NCBI RefSeq assembly: GCF_932276165.1
Contig: NC_063984.1
Location: forward strand, 3,355,501-3,419,500
DNA from: Plutella xylostella
Taxonomy: Eukaryota; Arthropoda; Insecta; Lepidoptera; Plutellidae
Direction of reading: 5' to 3'
Length of the DNA: 64,000 nucleotides
A program made the translations under genes and the position numbers. Shown piece by piece: positions 32,301-44,000 of this stretch (position 1 is its first letter; the number at the start of each line of letters is the position of its first letter). The notes under the pieces are model-generated. The model was not told the origin of the DNA. It made no database searches and saw only the letters and a program-made list of their open reading frames with translations.

Positions 32301-32563
32301 TATATATAGCTAGGGCAGGTCGTGGGCCGCCCAGTCGATCGCAAGCCGCCGCCGCGCGCCCGTCTCCCGCGCCCACCGCGATCGCTACAAACACATGTTC
32401 ATTCAGAAAATCTAACAGACTTCTTCGTTTGCATCCTGCATACAGATTTATAGTGCCATAAGAGACTTAGTGAGGTGCGTTCAGAGACTCGCAGCGCCAG
32501 TGCTAGTGTGCCGGCCGACCTGTGGATCCCGGGTCGACGCCATTATTGCATTTCATTCAACCA
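32301..32563 (+). promoter_or_regulatory. Putative promoter and 5' non-coding exon of the RASL11-like gene
   Basis: TATATATA at 32301-32308 lies in a G+C-rich surround. An initiator-like CCAGTC at 32331-32336 places the start A (32333) 32 bp downstream of the TATA box, the usual spacing. The transcribed part runs to CAACCAG|GTGAGT at 32563/32564, a consensus donor. No convincing start codon occurs, so the exon would be 5' UTR, joined to the acceptor at 41009/41010 over an 8.4-kb intron. The link to the GTPase gene is inferred from strand, order and the lack of other genes between them. Confidence 0.5.
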
Positions 32564-34470
32564 GGTGAGTTTAATGTTTTTTGTATTTCATATTTTTCTG
32601 CTGGAAATTTTCGCTTCCATAGGCAAGGGGGGTTATTACTGCTATTAGACGTTCTGAATGCAAAAGATATGGGATGGTTCTCATAGTTTTCTATCATCTG
32701 CACTCCATATGGCCGCGATGTTGTCGCTGCACTGATCGATACGGCTCGAGCTGCACTCCGAACTCACGTCGATGTCAAACAGGGATTACTTTACACCGTT
32801 CGTGTGGATTAAATGTTACTCACTAGTGTTTATGAAACTAAAAGCAATACAAGTTGCCCATACCCCAACAAATTAACAGTATGCAGCAATAGCTACTTTT
32901 CGTATCCTTTCTTTCTTTGTTTATGGGATTGCGGGAATCTCTATGCTTTGTAGGGAAATGTCTAACACTTTCATGAATGAAGAGATTATATTCTCGCTAT
33001 AGTATAGTATTTTCTGCAGAGTTTGACTATATAGATGTAGAATATAAGGAGTAGATGCCTAATATTTAGAACAGCTTGTTTACATTGGCTTCATGAAAGA
33101 CGTGAAGTCTGGAATAAATCATAAAATTGACGTTGGCAAAGCGTAACATAAATAAAAATGAAAAAGAAATATACCTATAGTACTTTTAAAATAAAAATTA
33201 TGAATTTAATTTGGATGATCTTTCACTCTTGCTTAAAAAATACATATTTTATGAACAGTTGGGTTTTTGCCATTCTTTGTGACTTTAACGACTGCTTTTA
33301 ACGGCGATTTAACGCAGATGTTCCTAACTTAGTTTCAGCGGATAGCAACAGGATCGCTTTCGTTAAACATTACGGTGAGCGCTCCGCATTATATTTTTAT
33401 TTATGGAACTATTTTTTTTTTTTTTTTTACATATAATAATATTACATGTAAATGTTCAACAAATTCAGCAATGACGTACCTAATATAATCTTATAGAAAT
33501 ACACAAAAAACCCATAAATTAAAGTTTCTAGTTATAGAACAAAAGTTTTTTTACATTAACCCCCTGAATCGTCCCCTTTCAGCTTAGTATAAAAGGGTCA
33601 AGAATCTGTTCATTCATTTGCATGTAAATCTTACCTTATCGCTATAAGTAAGTACCTACCAAGTATAGCCTTAATTTACGACTAAGAGTCACATTTCGAC
33701 ATGTTTTATATTTGGAGTACTTTTATGAAGATTTATTGTAGCTGTATTTCCGATAATGATTGGTTAGCAAATTATTTCTAAGCAACCGATTCTTGGAAAT
33801 GTACGCCACTAACTTGTTCCTAGAAGTTTATATTGCGACATTGATAAGAATTAACTTATTATTTTGAAATAGATAAACCTTTTAAAAATAAAAGTACTTA
33901 TATTTCATTCTAGCTCTATATCTTGATATCGTATTTATAACTAAAGCCCTAATACCACAGTCGTATCTATTATACAAATATACACAAACCGTGCAAGGAA
34001 AAGCCTGCTGAGGTCGGTGACTAAATCTTGTAAGTTGCTGTATTATATATTATTTGGATTTTGTATCAGAAACCACTTCAGACCAATGCCTTAAGGAATA
34101 ACTTCGCGAGCTGAAGTACTATAGTAGAGTACGAAAACTATGTAATAATTGTGTACTAAATAATGAATCTTTACTCAAAAGGTTATTATTCAAAAACGCC
34201 TATACATATTGCAGTTTTTATAGTGAAACTGTGCTGCACTGGCCGCCTACATTACGACCGTGTGTAAACTAAAAGGCCTGCATCCAGACCAATAAAACAC
34301 AATCCCACCTCTAAATGGCCACAAACGACAGAAGCCAGACCATAAACAATATTACATAAAACCTAAGCTAATAAAAGTACACAAGCATAACTTTTTAACG
34401 AGAGGAAAAGCTTTAAAGTGGAAAATTCCCATCGAGCGTATTATATTCCTGCCTACAACGACAGCGGACA

Positions 34471-34550
34471 GACGGGTCACTCCATCTTGACGAAATATCA
34501 ACTAACGAGTGTTGTCTCTCGATCGGTACGTTTAATGCCACTACATAGAG
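34471..34550. mobile_element. Short inverted-repeat element, family A, copy 5, partial
   Basis: The left end GACGGGTCACTCCATCTTGA is followed by CAACTAACGAGTG and CGATCGGTACGTTTAATGCC, the family internal words. It runs directly into a tRNA-derived SINE, and the right half is missing or displaced. Confidence 0.5.
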
Positions 34551-34790
34551 CGGTGGTGGCGTAATGGATAAGGCCTCGTTCTTTTAATCGAGAGGCCGTG
34601 GGTTCAAATCCTGGCCTGTACCAATCCATTCTTTCAGTTGTGTATCCTAAGTGCATTGTACTTATCCCAAAACGGCGATATGGTTCGCAACCTATCACGT
34701 GAGTACAAATGTGCTGCGAAAAGTGGGTGGCTCGCCTGTGAGCCACCTCTGCCTACCCCTTCGGGGATTACAGTCGTGAGTGCATATGCA
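34550..34790 (+). mobile_element. tRNA-derived SINE
   Basis: The tRNA-like head has an A-box TGGCGTAATGG (34557-34567), an anticodon-loop-like TTCTTTTAATC and a B-box GGTTCAAATCC (34601-34611), followed by CTGTACCAATCC. The body holds AAGTGCATTGTACTTATCCC and a TGGCTCGCCTGTGAGCCA hairpin. The 3' end is not fixed and no target duplication was found. The head is too decayed at the acceptor stem to be a functional tRNA. Confidence 0.6.
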
Positions 34791-36085
34791 GATAGAGTCG
34801 TGGTTAGCCCAACAGCGCTCCGAAACTTAGTTACTCGTAGGTAGTGACCCCAGGAGCATCCATTATCATTAGCTCGCCACTCCAGTGAGTTCAATAAGCC
34901 GCGCCGGGCACCGTAACTCATTGTTATAACTCTGAGAGGGATTTTCCATTTCATACTCTATGGTAAGGGTGCTTTTCCACAAGTATTTCAGTTAACTACT
35001 TGCCTGGAAACTACATAGCACTGATGCCTGTTTCAAAACTATTAAAAAATATATTAGAAAATCAGTGCATATTTTATTGATTTCATACAAGTTGTGCAAA
35101 TTTCTTATAGATCACGTACAATGCACGATACAATGTACGATACAATGCACGTAGTTCAGTTTATATGTAAGTACCTACTTAATGCAAATTATTTGGAAAA
35201 TATTTAAAAATTATTAGGTATACTTACCTCGGTTAGCAGGCCCCACACACCAGGCTGCCTGTGCCGTGCGTAATTATCATTGTAACTCCTCTACAAGTTG
35301 AAGGATGACGTGAAAAAATACCCTGGACATTGGCAGAAAAGGCTTTGTCTATGTTGATGGATGGTTCTGAGAGCGACGACCGTTCGATTACTGAAGTTTT
35401 TCTTTATGGGAGTTTTACGTTCTTCATAATAACATAACGATAGGTAAAAAGATAGGTATATTATACATTATATGTATAGATAGCTACAACTACTAAACCA
35501 TCGCATATTTAATATGAAGGAAATGTTTTACAAAAAAAAGGTACTTACAAGGTTTAGGTAAACATTAAGTTATCTGAAATAAATGAATTTAATTAATTTA
35601 ATTATATTAATTAAATATTTTGTAGGTACTTATAAGTATTTAAGTATTGGAAATGCAACATTTACCTACAACGTAGCTAAGAAGGTACTAGTAAACACTA
35701 CAATTATAGTCCATTCAGTCAGATACGCAAGTTACGATCGGAAAATTTCGTTCAATTGGCCATTTATTAGTCAATTCGTGCAGAGTTACACAAGCTCTGA
35801 CGTGGATTCAGATAATCTACACAACATCTTCCAATCTAGTAACTATACTTAGCACTTAAACTTTTTTTTCTAAGAAACCAATATCATGATTGGTGCAATA
35901 ATCACATGTGAATAAATTAAGGTTTGACAGTTCTATATTCACGTCGTAAATGATGTGCTGTCAGAAAACAGAATCCGCTCCATTGTTTGTGGAACAAGTG
36001 GGCCAAGTTCACGTGCGCATCTCACTACTGACTGATTGATGATTATATTTTAAGCCCTCGACGAATCGAAGCCCTTGGGCATACA

Positions 36086-36196
36086 CAGGTGGGTGACTCT
36101 AGATTAAGAAAAACCAAGATTAACCATGACTCTCGTTGTGTTACCGTTGACAGAACTCGTTCGTTAGGTTTTTGTATGCTAGAGTAAGCCTCCTGG
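36086..36196. mobile_element. Short inverted-repeat element, family A, copy 6
   Basis: The left end CAGGTGGGTGACTCTAGATT and the right end GCTAGAGTAAGCCTCCTG are inverted and diverged, about 111 bp apart. The interior has ACTCGTTCGTTAGGTTTTTG, the inverse of the family's AAC(T/G)AACGAACGA word. Confidence 0.6.
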
Positions 36197-37051
36197 AAAT
36201 GTTCAGCCTCGAGGTCGCTTTTGTATTCGTAGTAGGTTCACGTTGTAGGTACTGAGAACTGTAACAGTAGTTTACGCATGGCGTCTGAAATTTCACAAAT
36301 TACACAATTTGTTTTTCTTCGCAGTTAGTAATCGATTTCACGATCACGATCGAATAGCTGTGGGTAGATGTGTTCTAAGGATGCGTATGTATTACTTATA
36401 TTGTATACATTATAATGAAATATTAATACTGTGGGAAAATACATATCCTGAAGAGATATAAGATTTCAAGATAACTTTGAAGCGCGCAGCCACAACGTAG
36501 AGTAGGTCGGTACGAATAAATGAGATCTTCATATTTTAATTATGAACAACGTACCCGTAAGTAGGTTGTTAAAACTAGGCTACACATTCAAGCGTTATTT
36601 TCATAATTAACTAATTTGGTTTTGAATATTTAATAAAAATACCTATTAAGTATTATAAATTTGTAAAAAACATCTTAAATTAATATACCGAATATTTCTT
36701 ATACCTAATTAAGTACTTACATAGGATACTCGTAGTACTCAAATATTTTTTCTTAATAGTCCTCACTTTAACTGAAGTAACATTCTTCATGCTAACGTGC
36801 TAACGTGCTAACTATACGTCTATAGGTAGAAATTACCACAAATTTTAATGTTAATTAGTTTATACATTCTTCGCTACAGATAAAATTAATTTTAAAAGCT
36901 CGTGCCATTCACCCCTTCAAACCACAAAATATTGCTTTGAAAAAGTTTTCACATATTTTCACGATATTAATTATTTAACATTACGGGCACAGTATTCTGA
37001 AAATTTCTGGAAATACACACAAACTTTTTTGTGTTTTTTGGCTTTGTTTAA

Positions 37052-37169
37052 GGGTGGGTTGCACCATTTAACTTTAACTATTACAAACATCAAATCCCTT
37101 GACGAGAGTGATCAATCTTCAAGAGATTTGACGTTTGTAATAGTTAAAGTTAAATGGTGCAACCCACCC
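37052..37169. mobile_element. PIF/Harbinger-like MITE, nearly perfect palindrome
   Basis: The ends GGGTGGGTTGCACCATTTAA and its inverse are continued by perfect arms of about 46 bp. TAA flanks both sides (37049-37051 and 37170-37172). The 118-bp element is likely to fold into one hairpin. It sits in intron 1 of the GTPase gene, so if transcribed it could yield a double-stranded RNA stem. Confidence 0.75.
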
Positions 37170-38490
37170 TAAGTCTTGCCTTTAGTCCACACCACACCAT
37201 ATAAAACAATAATAATATTACAGTAACACTCTTGTAACAGTTCATAATAAGAATAAGGAAGTAGACGAACAGACGACACACTGACACATGTACCTGTGTA
37301 GTGTTACAGACAGGAAGCGCGCGTCTTGATAATGCAGATATAATCTCACTCGCCTCGATCCATTTACTGGACTAATACGGTTAGCTCGAAGTTAGCTCAG
37401 GTAGCTTCACTAGACTCCATTAGCCAGAACACGCTTCAAAGACAATTTAATAATAATCTATGTACATTTAAATTTATTTACCCATGGCACGGTAGACATA
37501 AGTAGTTTACGCAGGTAAGTACTTAAAAAAGTTGAAAAATTTAGTTACTTCTATTGTGTGTTCTAATGATCTGACCATTGCTTTGTGTTATAATGACAGA
37601 ACTGGCCCACGAGCACGACAGTAAATCATTTTAAACCAGCAGTTAATGTTGCCCCCAGTAAATATGAGTCGAGCAGGAATACTGTTCCCGAAGGAAATCA
37701 GGTTTATTAAATGTTTGCTTGTTTTCCTCGTTTGAAGAACGAGACCAAACACTTCTCTTATTACTGAAAGTCGGCCCGTGTGCTAGATTCGCTTTATATG
37801 AACTGAAATTTAATAAGTATTATCGAATACACTTCGTGACCGTAAAGTTTCGGAAAAGCGGTGGAACGTGACTATACAATTTTCATGCGATCAATAAGCG
37901 TGACATGTAACATTTCATGGTATCACATGAAGGCTGAATCATTTATATCGGCGTCCTTGGCGGCTATCAGTGTGGCACCAGCTGCCCCGGAGGCCCCGCG
38001 ACCTTGCAGGCACTAGCACAATGATGACTCGCCGCTTATGCCCGAAGGCCTCGACCTTAGCTCGAGATGAAGGGTTCAAAAGTAAACATTAATAGATCGC
38101 TCCCCTGTGTACCCATGGCTTTCTAGCTCCAAGGACAATGTCATTGTTTGTTATTATAACGGAAAATTTCATGCGGGATGCTTTAGAGTTCATCCCTTGA
38201 AAGCCTAACAAATGTTTCGATTACGTTAAGCTGTTTTTTATATAATATTAAAACGATTACCATGGCTGTGTGGGCTTCATTGCAAATGTCAGAGGGAGGC
38301 GTAATGTACCTACCCGCTGAAGTTACAGCGGCGCAGGCTGTGCCGCCTACACTCGCCTGCGCTAGACACTTGGGCTAGGGATTATTCACAAGCCTTTAAA
38401 CTCTACCTCAACCGCCCACGGCGCTATAACTGCTAGGTCATGTTTACAATGAAATGTGTTGTGTACGCCGAGAACAAACTATGACTGTAT

Positions 38491-38557
38491 TACTAAAAAA
38501 AAACTTTAGACTGTGTTTAACGGTGGTTTAGCCAAACACTAAGTTTTTGTGGTAAAG
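38491..38557. mobile_element. Small MITE related to the one at 58197
   Basis: It contains AACTTTAGACTGTGTTTAAC and, at the other end, AACACTAAGTTTTTGTGGTA, which pair in inverted orientation. The element at 58197-58311 shares the TACCACAAAAA end. No target duplication is certain. Confidence 0.45.
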
Positions 38558-39039
38558 CCCTGAATGTTTTGTTAGTCTAAAGTGGTTTGATGTATGTAGA
38601 TAAAAGGTGGCCTTGCAGGTTGTTCCCGGCTGATCCGGGGCACGTGCTTGATAGTCGCGTGCCGCTCTGAAGCTGGACTGATTCCCAATCCCAATTTAAT
38701 TCATTTTGTTTACGAATACGTATTTTATACATGAATAGCTGGAGGTAAACGACTGTACGACATAACAAATTTTCAGCCGCGTGGTAACAAAGCTAAAGAA
38801 AAGTATTGTTTAGAATGACGAGTTCATAAACGAAGCTTCTGCATGTTCACTTTATAAAATTCCACCGTGCATTTGATAAGCATATTTATTTCAGTACGGT
38901 AGGTTAGGTATTTCAGACGTTTCTATCTATCACCACCGCGCTCATAAAGTCTATCCTACAGCCAAGTAATTTCTCTAAAATTACGTTTATTTTTGTACGT
39001 TATCTGCAAAAAACTGGACACATTCCCGTCGAGAGGGAG

Positions 39040-39145
39040 GAAGCCGATATATTTTATTTGGCGCCAAACGCAAATAAAGCTGTGCGTCGGAGCGACGACG
39101 TCGCGTCTACAGAATGCCGGCGCACGCGCAGGCCGCGCGACAACT
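39040..39145. promoter_or_regulatory. G+C-rich patch with palindromic E2F-type site
   Basis: TTTGGCGCCAAA at 39057-39068 is a perfect palindromic match to the E2F/DP consensus. It is followed by a CpG-rich stretch (GGAGCGACGACGTCGCG, CGGCGCACGCGCAGGCCGCG) in an A+T-rich intron. This could be an intronic enhancer or a start site of a shorter GTPase transcript. No splice donor or initiator is clear, so the role is inferred. Confidence 0.4.
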
Positions 39146-39154
39146 CACAATACT

Positions 39155-39294
39155 GAGGGATCACTCTAGCTTATGCGAAAGTAAGTTTCAGAATGCGGCC
39201 TCGTTCACCACGTCTCTATCTCGTTGTATCAAACGTAATGATTGTAATGGGTCTGTCGTTCGTTAGTTTTTTGTAAAGCTAGAGTAGCCTTCTG
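39155..39294. mobile_element. Short inverted-repeat element, family A, copy 7
   Basis: The left end GAGGGATCACTCTAGCTTAT and the right end GTAAAGCTAGAGTAGCCTTC are inverted, about 140 bp apart. Inside are ATCTCGTTGTATCAAACGTA, the inverse of the family word, and GTTCGTTAGTTTTTTG. Confidence 0.65.
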
Positions 39295-41031
39295 TTACTT
39301 ACTTGTATCGGACAAGTTATTTTCAGCGAAACACTCGTTTACAGCCGGCTGGAGCGGCGGAGTCTCGCTGAAAATCCGCTGAATGCAAAAGACCTTTTTA
39401 CGCTGACATTGGACAAGTTCAACAAACGACATCGACGCGAGCAATTCAAGTTTTCTGAAAAGTGTAAGGTGTTTGAACTAATCACATTAAATGTGCATAT
39501 CGAGTGCTTAATTCGAATACTGATAAAAAGCTCATTCGACTATACCTTTTCAACTCTCATTTTTATTGTAGAAATTAAATTAATTATGTATTTCTACGTG
39601 CAGATTTCAAAAGTTTCCACTAAGTACGCACGAGTACAATGAGCTAACTGAAGTAGGCGTGAAAAACAGATTGTTGACGCGAAAACAAAGCTTGTTTAAT
39701 TTTGGAAATTATGAAAGCTTCTGAATAAATGTATAAATTTTGGTTTGGTTTCATATATTTGATTCACCAAGCCATAAATCAAACTTACAAAGACATTACC
39801 TATGACTTTTGAAAAGTTCATGAGAATGATTTAGACGCCTCTGCCAGTATGCACTGCGTAGAATTTATTGGGATTTCGCAACGGACCGCTACGTCGACGG
39901 GATATTTCTTTCATGTTGATATTGGCCTGTTTACAATTCTTTGTTATTGAATCCAATGACGCAATATCGTACCTATAAAATATTTTACATTTAAGCCGCA
40001 CAGATTTATGTAAAAATAAAAACACATTCAGGAAATTCATTTATGAATGAACGATGTCATTCTCCACGGTCACTTGAAATGTATGAGCGAAACATTTTCA
40101 ATTAGAGTTTCAGCCGTTAAAAATACGTCTAGGTCTTGGAATGTATGAATGGGTGATGTGATGATGATGGGAGCGATGGATGAGTCAACTGTTTTGCTGC
40201 ACGGAGTCGTGGATTGTTTTGCTCACGGTTATTCCTCTATTGGCAGGCGACGTTGCGTTGTGCGTGTGACGCGGGCTGCCCTTCCGCTCTGTAAATACTC
40301 GGTGAAAGATACACGCCTCGTCGCGTTGTTACCAAGCTATCAGACGTGTAATGGTGTTATTGGAGATATTTTAACGACCCTGCAGATGACATGTTTATCG
40401 ATCCATCGGTTTACGCTGGAACTGAGTCACGTTTTCGTTTGCTATGAATTTATGATACTCGTATGTTTTCATAATATCATATCGGCCATAAAAATATGAA
40501 AAAAAAATAAAGTTTTATGTATCATTATCACGCTGCCAGGTCTATTTATTAATGGTCAAATGAACAATTACACTTTAAAGTAAATATTTCTTAAATGACC
40601 GCTTGCTAATTGGAAAATGTCGGTAATTAGCTGCAAATAGGCCCGACGCGTGCCGCAGTATCGAGGACGACACATTTGATGGTAATTGCGGACAAATTGG
40701 CGTAACCAGAACCTTGCTCGAGACCGAAGCATCCTCTCGTATCACGTTTCCACTTGGTACTTGGAAGTTGATGTTGTTATACATAGCCTTAGATATTTTT
40801 TATTATGTTATGTCCATGAAATAATTAGGGAAGTCAATGCTTTCGTGGAGATATTAGGTTGGTTTCGGATTTTCATCTGAACGGCCTACTTACGTGAAAA
40901 TTGCGTGCAAAACTTGCAAACACTCATCAAACTAAAAGTTTACAAACAATTTGTCTACAGTCTAATTTATGAGCCCATTTAATTTAAACGTGGTATTTCT
41001 TTGTTACAGAGGATCTTCATAAGAGTGCGAG

Positions 41032-44000
41032 ATGCGGGACGAGCGCGCCTCGCTGCCGCGCGTGCGCATCGCCGTCATCGGCAGCTCCCGAGTGGGCAAG
41101 TCAGGTGAGCAGCATCATACTGTATAAGGCCAGCAGATAAAGATGGTGGAAATAGAGCCATAGCATCATACTGTATAAGGATAAGGCAAGAGAGGAACGG
41201 ACTCATGCAATTTAGTGTGGTGTTCGGAGACCTGACTCCTTTCTACTTCCACTGATGGAACCGTTTTCATATTTTTCATTTATATAGGCAAGTTATAAAC
41301 ACCTATACGACACTATAAGTATAAGTATAACAAACATGTATAATAGGTACTCTGCTTTGATGCTAAATTCAAAGCTAAAATACTTATATTACTTACATAA
41401 AGTTAGGCAATAAAAGCTAAAACAGAACTGCTGGTTTATACTGCCTACTTAAAAAGTCGCACTTCGTGTACTTACTTAATTTTAACTGATTGTAAAACCT
41501 TTGCTTCATGTTCCACTTATAGGTATTTCTATAACATTAGGTAGGTATTTAAAATTACGTACGTGTAATTTAGTTAAAAAAACATCTAAATTTTAAAGTT
41601 TAATTCAACTATTAAAACAAAAAAATTAGAGTAGTGTACCTACATTCCACTCACTGAAAACACTGCGGCGGCCTAGATACTAGATAGTATTACATAAATT
41701 CCTCGGTGACCCAATAGTTGTGTGATGTAATATTAAACTATCCCTCAAAAATGTTTACTTAAACTGATCACTAACGGACGTTTCAGACAAGGAGATTTAT
41801 TTGGTATTCGAAAGTTTTCATCAAACTCTTGAACTAGAAAACGGCCGATGAGTCATTGCACTAGCACATTTTCAGTTCGTTAGTATGTTTCTGTCAGTCA
41901 AGTTTCACTTCATTTAGAAATAAATACAAATAAACTAAAGATATACCCACATATTTAAAAACTTTGGTAATTATATCGTTTCCTCTATTTCTAACCGTAG
42001 ACTGGCGCCGAACGACCATTGAAATGTTAAAAATATTGTTCAATTAATTTCTCCCCACCTACGTAATCTTGCCGGTTGACTTTTATATATTTTATTATAA
42101 AACAACTTGTAAACTCAATGAAATATGGATGAATTTGTCATCGTACTAATACATAATTTTTTTCGTTTGTTTCAGCTTTGATTGTGCGTTATCTGACTAG
42201 ACGCTACATCGGGGAGTACCATTCCAACACAGGTAAGAAAGCTTTTTTTTTTTTTTTTTTTAATCTGTTTTTATTTTGGGACTTTTGTCACGGGGTGACG
42301 ATGACAGTCCCATCGTACCCTAAACTTAATCTACGTACAAAAATAGTGATTATCTTAGCCTAAAAAAGAAAAGGAGGTAAGAAAGCTTAAGTACCTACAT
42401 TTATCCAGTCTGTGAGAAATTCCTACTAGATCTCAAATAGGATTTTCCACCGTTAAAGCAAGCATGCCCATTCAGATTAGAAAATGTATCCTTTGTTGCC
42501 CACAATGCCTAGGGTACGCTGATCTGTTTAAGGGTGCAGCCAATATTCGTCACTGGGGGTCTCCTTTCATGTAGTTTCAGTCTATATTCTCATAGATTTT
42601 ATTCTTAATTCCATAATATATAATGACTAACTTGCAATTGTTTCAGATCTCCTATACAGACAGACAGTTCCTATAAACGGCACTCCAGTGGAGTTGGAGG
42701 TGATCGACGTATCCGGGACCAATGCCGACAAGTTCCCAGCTGAACAGGTACGAATATATAAAATGATTGGTATATTTCAGTAAAAATATGTTTGCCTTCT
42801 AGTAAATAAAAAATCAAAGGTCGAATATGAATCAATGTTAAGGTGGAAGTCGTAATTTATGACTATTGCTCACTCAACAGCTACCTACATTCCGAATATC
42901 ATAACAGAGTCAGCAATGAAAGATGATCGGAAGAGTTTATCAATCGTTGAAATGTAGGTTAACTGTTTTTACACAGACCTTGCAACGTACTTACTGCCCA
43001 ATATCTTCTTCACCTTCACTGAATTAGTAGTATCTGACATACGACCTTTGGCTTCTCTAAACAATATCTCGCACTATATCACTGCAAGATTAAGGATTTC
43101 GTAAAAATCTACCCGACCCAAGGTTTGGCACGTGTTAATGGCATCTTGAAGGATTTCCATAAGTCCACTTTATAAATAATCACATCGCTGGCTGTTATCC
43201 ATGTCTGATGGCCTGTAGTATAAACCCCTTGTTACGAATTCCTAGCGATGGCTCCAGTAGCAAAACAAACGGGAGATTGTATAAAAAGCGAAGGTGCTTT
43301 ATGTCCGTGCAAGTGGGTTAATGGTCGGGATTTATAATGCTCCATCGCTGCTCCAGGCGGTCTAGTGACCTGGCGCACTGCGACCGCTGACTCACCCTGG
43401 TACCTACTGGTGGACGGAACGTATCGGGAGATTAGTCTATGATGTCAGCGTTTATGTGTGTACCTATGTGTATCGACGTTTTAGGAGAACTTTCAATGAA
43501 TTCATTATTTTGGGGAACTCTAAAGTATATTACGTTGTAGTGTTTTCAAGTAACAATAGATCTATATCATGCCTTAATCACTGCAGTCCGAAGTTGCTAT
43601 AAGTTTCCATGATCAAGAGCAAAGATATCACGTCCATTACGAAACACTCCAGTCTTGGAGAAAGCTCATACACTTACAGTATATTTACGGGCTACCTGTT
43701 TGTTTATACTGGTGTGCAAAGATAGTAATCTTATACAATGATTCATGAAACAAACATTATGTAGTCTCAAATGTTGGCGCTACCAACAGAAATCTAGAGA
43801 AGAGCTTCTCTCTAGCGAATGTCAATCACATCGGCCGGCAAGCGCCCGTGAACCGCGCGACGACGCTAAATATAGTCCGGAATGTCGGCTTGTTGGCTTC
43901 CACCCGCTAATTAATCATACGCCACACGCTTCAGCGTTGTCTACTGCGGGCTGGAACGTCCTGAATGGTCAAACTAAATCTATCTCGATGCTAATAGACT

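Larger units (their letters stand above)
32564..41009 (+). other. Presumed first intron of the RASL11-like gene
   Basis: 8.4 kb between the donor at 32564 (GTGAGT) and the acceptor ending TTGTTACAG at 41009. It contains a family A copy and a SINE (34.5 kb), another family A copy (36.1 kb), a Harbinger-like MITE (37.05 kb), a small MITE (38.5 kb), a G+C-rich patch with an E2F-type site (39.06 kb) and a further family A copy (39.16 kb). No LINE is present. The short frames in it show no recognisable protein motif. Confidence 0.45.

Noticed and set aside
32060..32461. 133-codon frame at the GTPase promoter
   Set aside because: It overlaps the TATA box, start site and 5' exon, has low-complexity Ala/Arg composition and no motif; a by-product of G+C-rich promoter DNA.
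34550..34625. Functional tRNA-Lys gene
   Set aside because: The acceptor stem does not pair convincingly and the sequence continues into a repeat body; better explained as a SINE.
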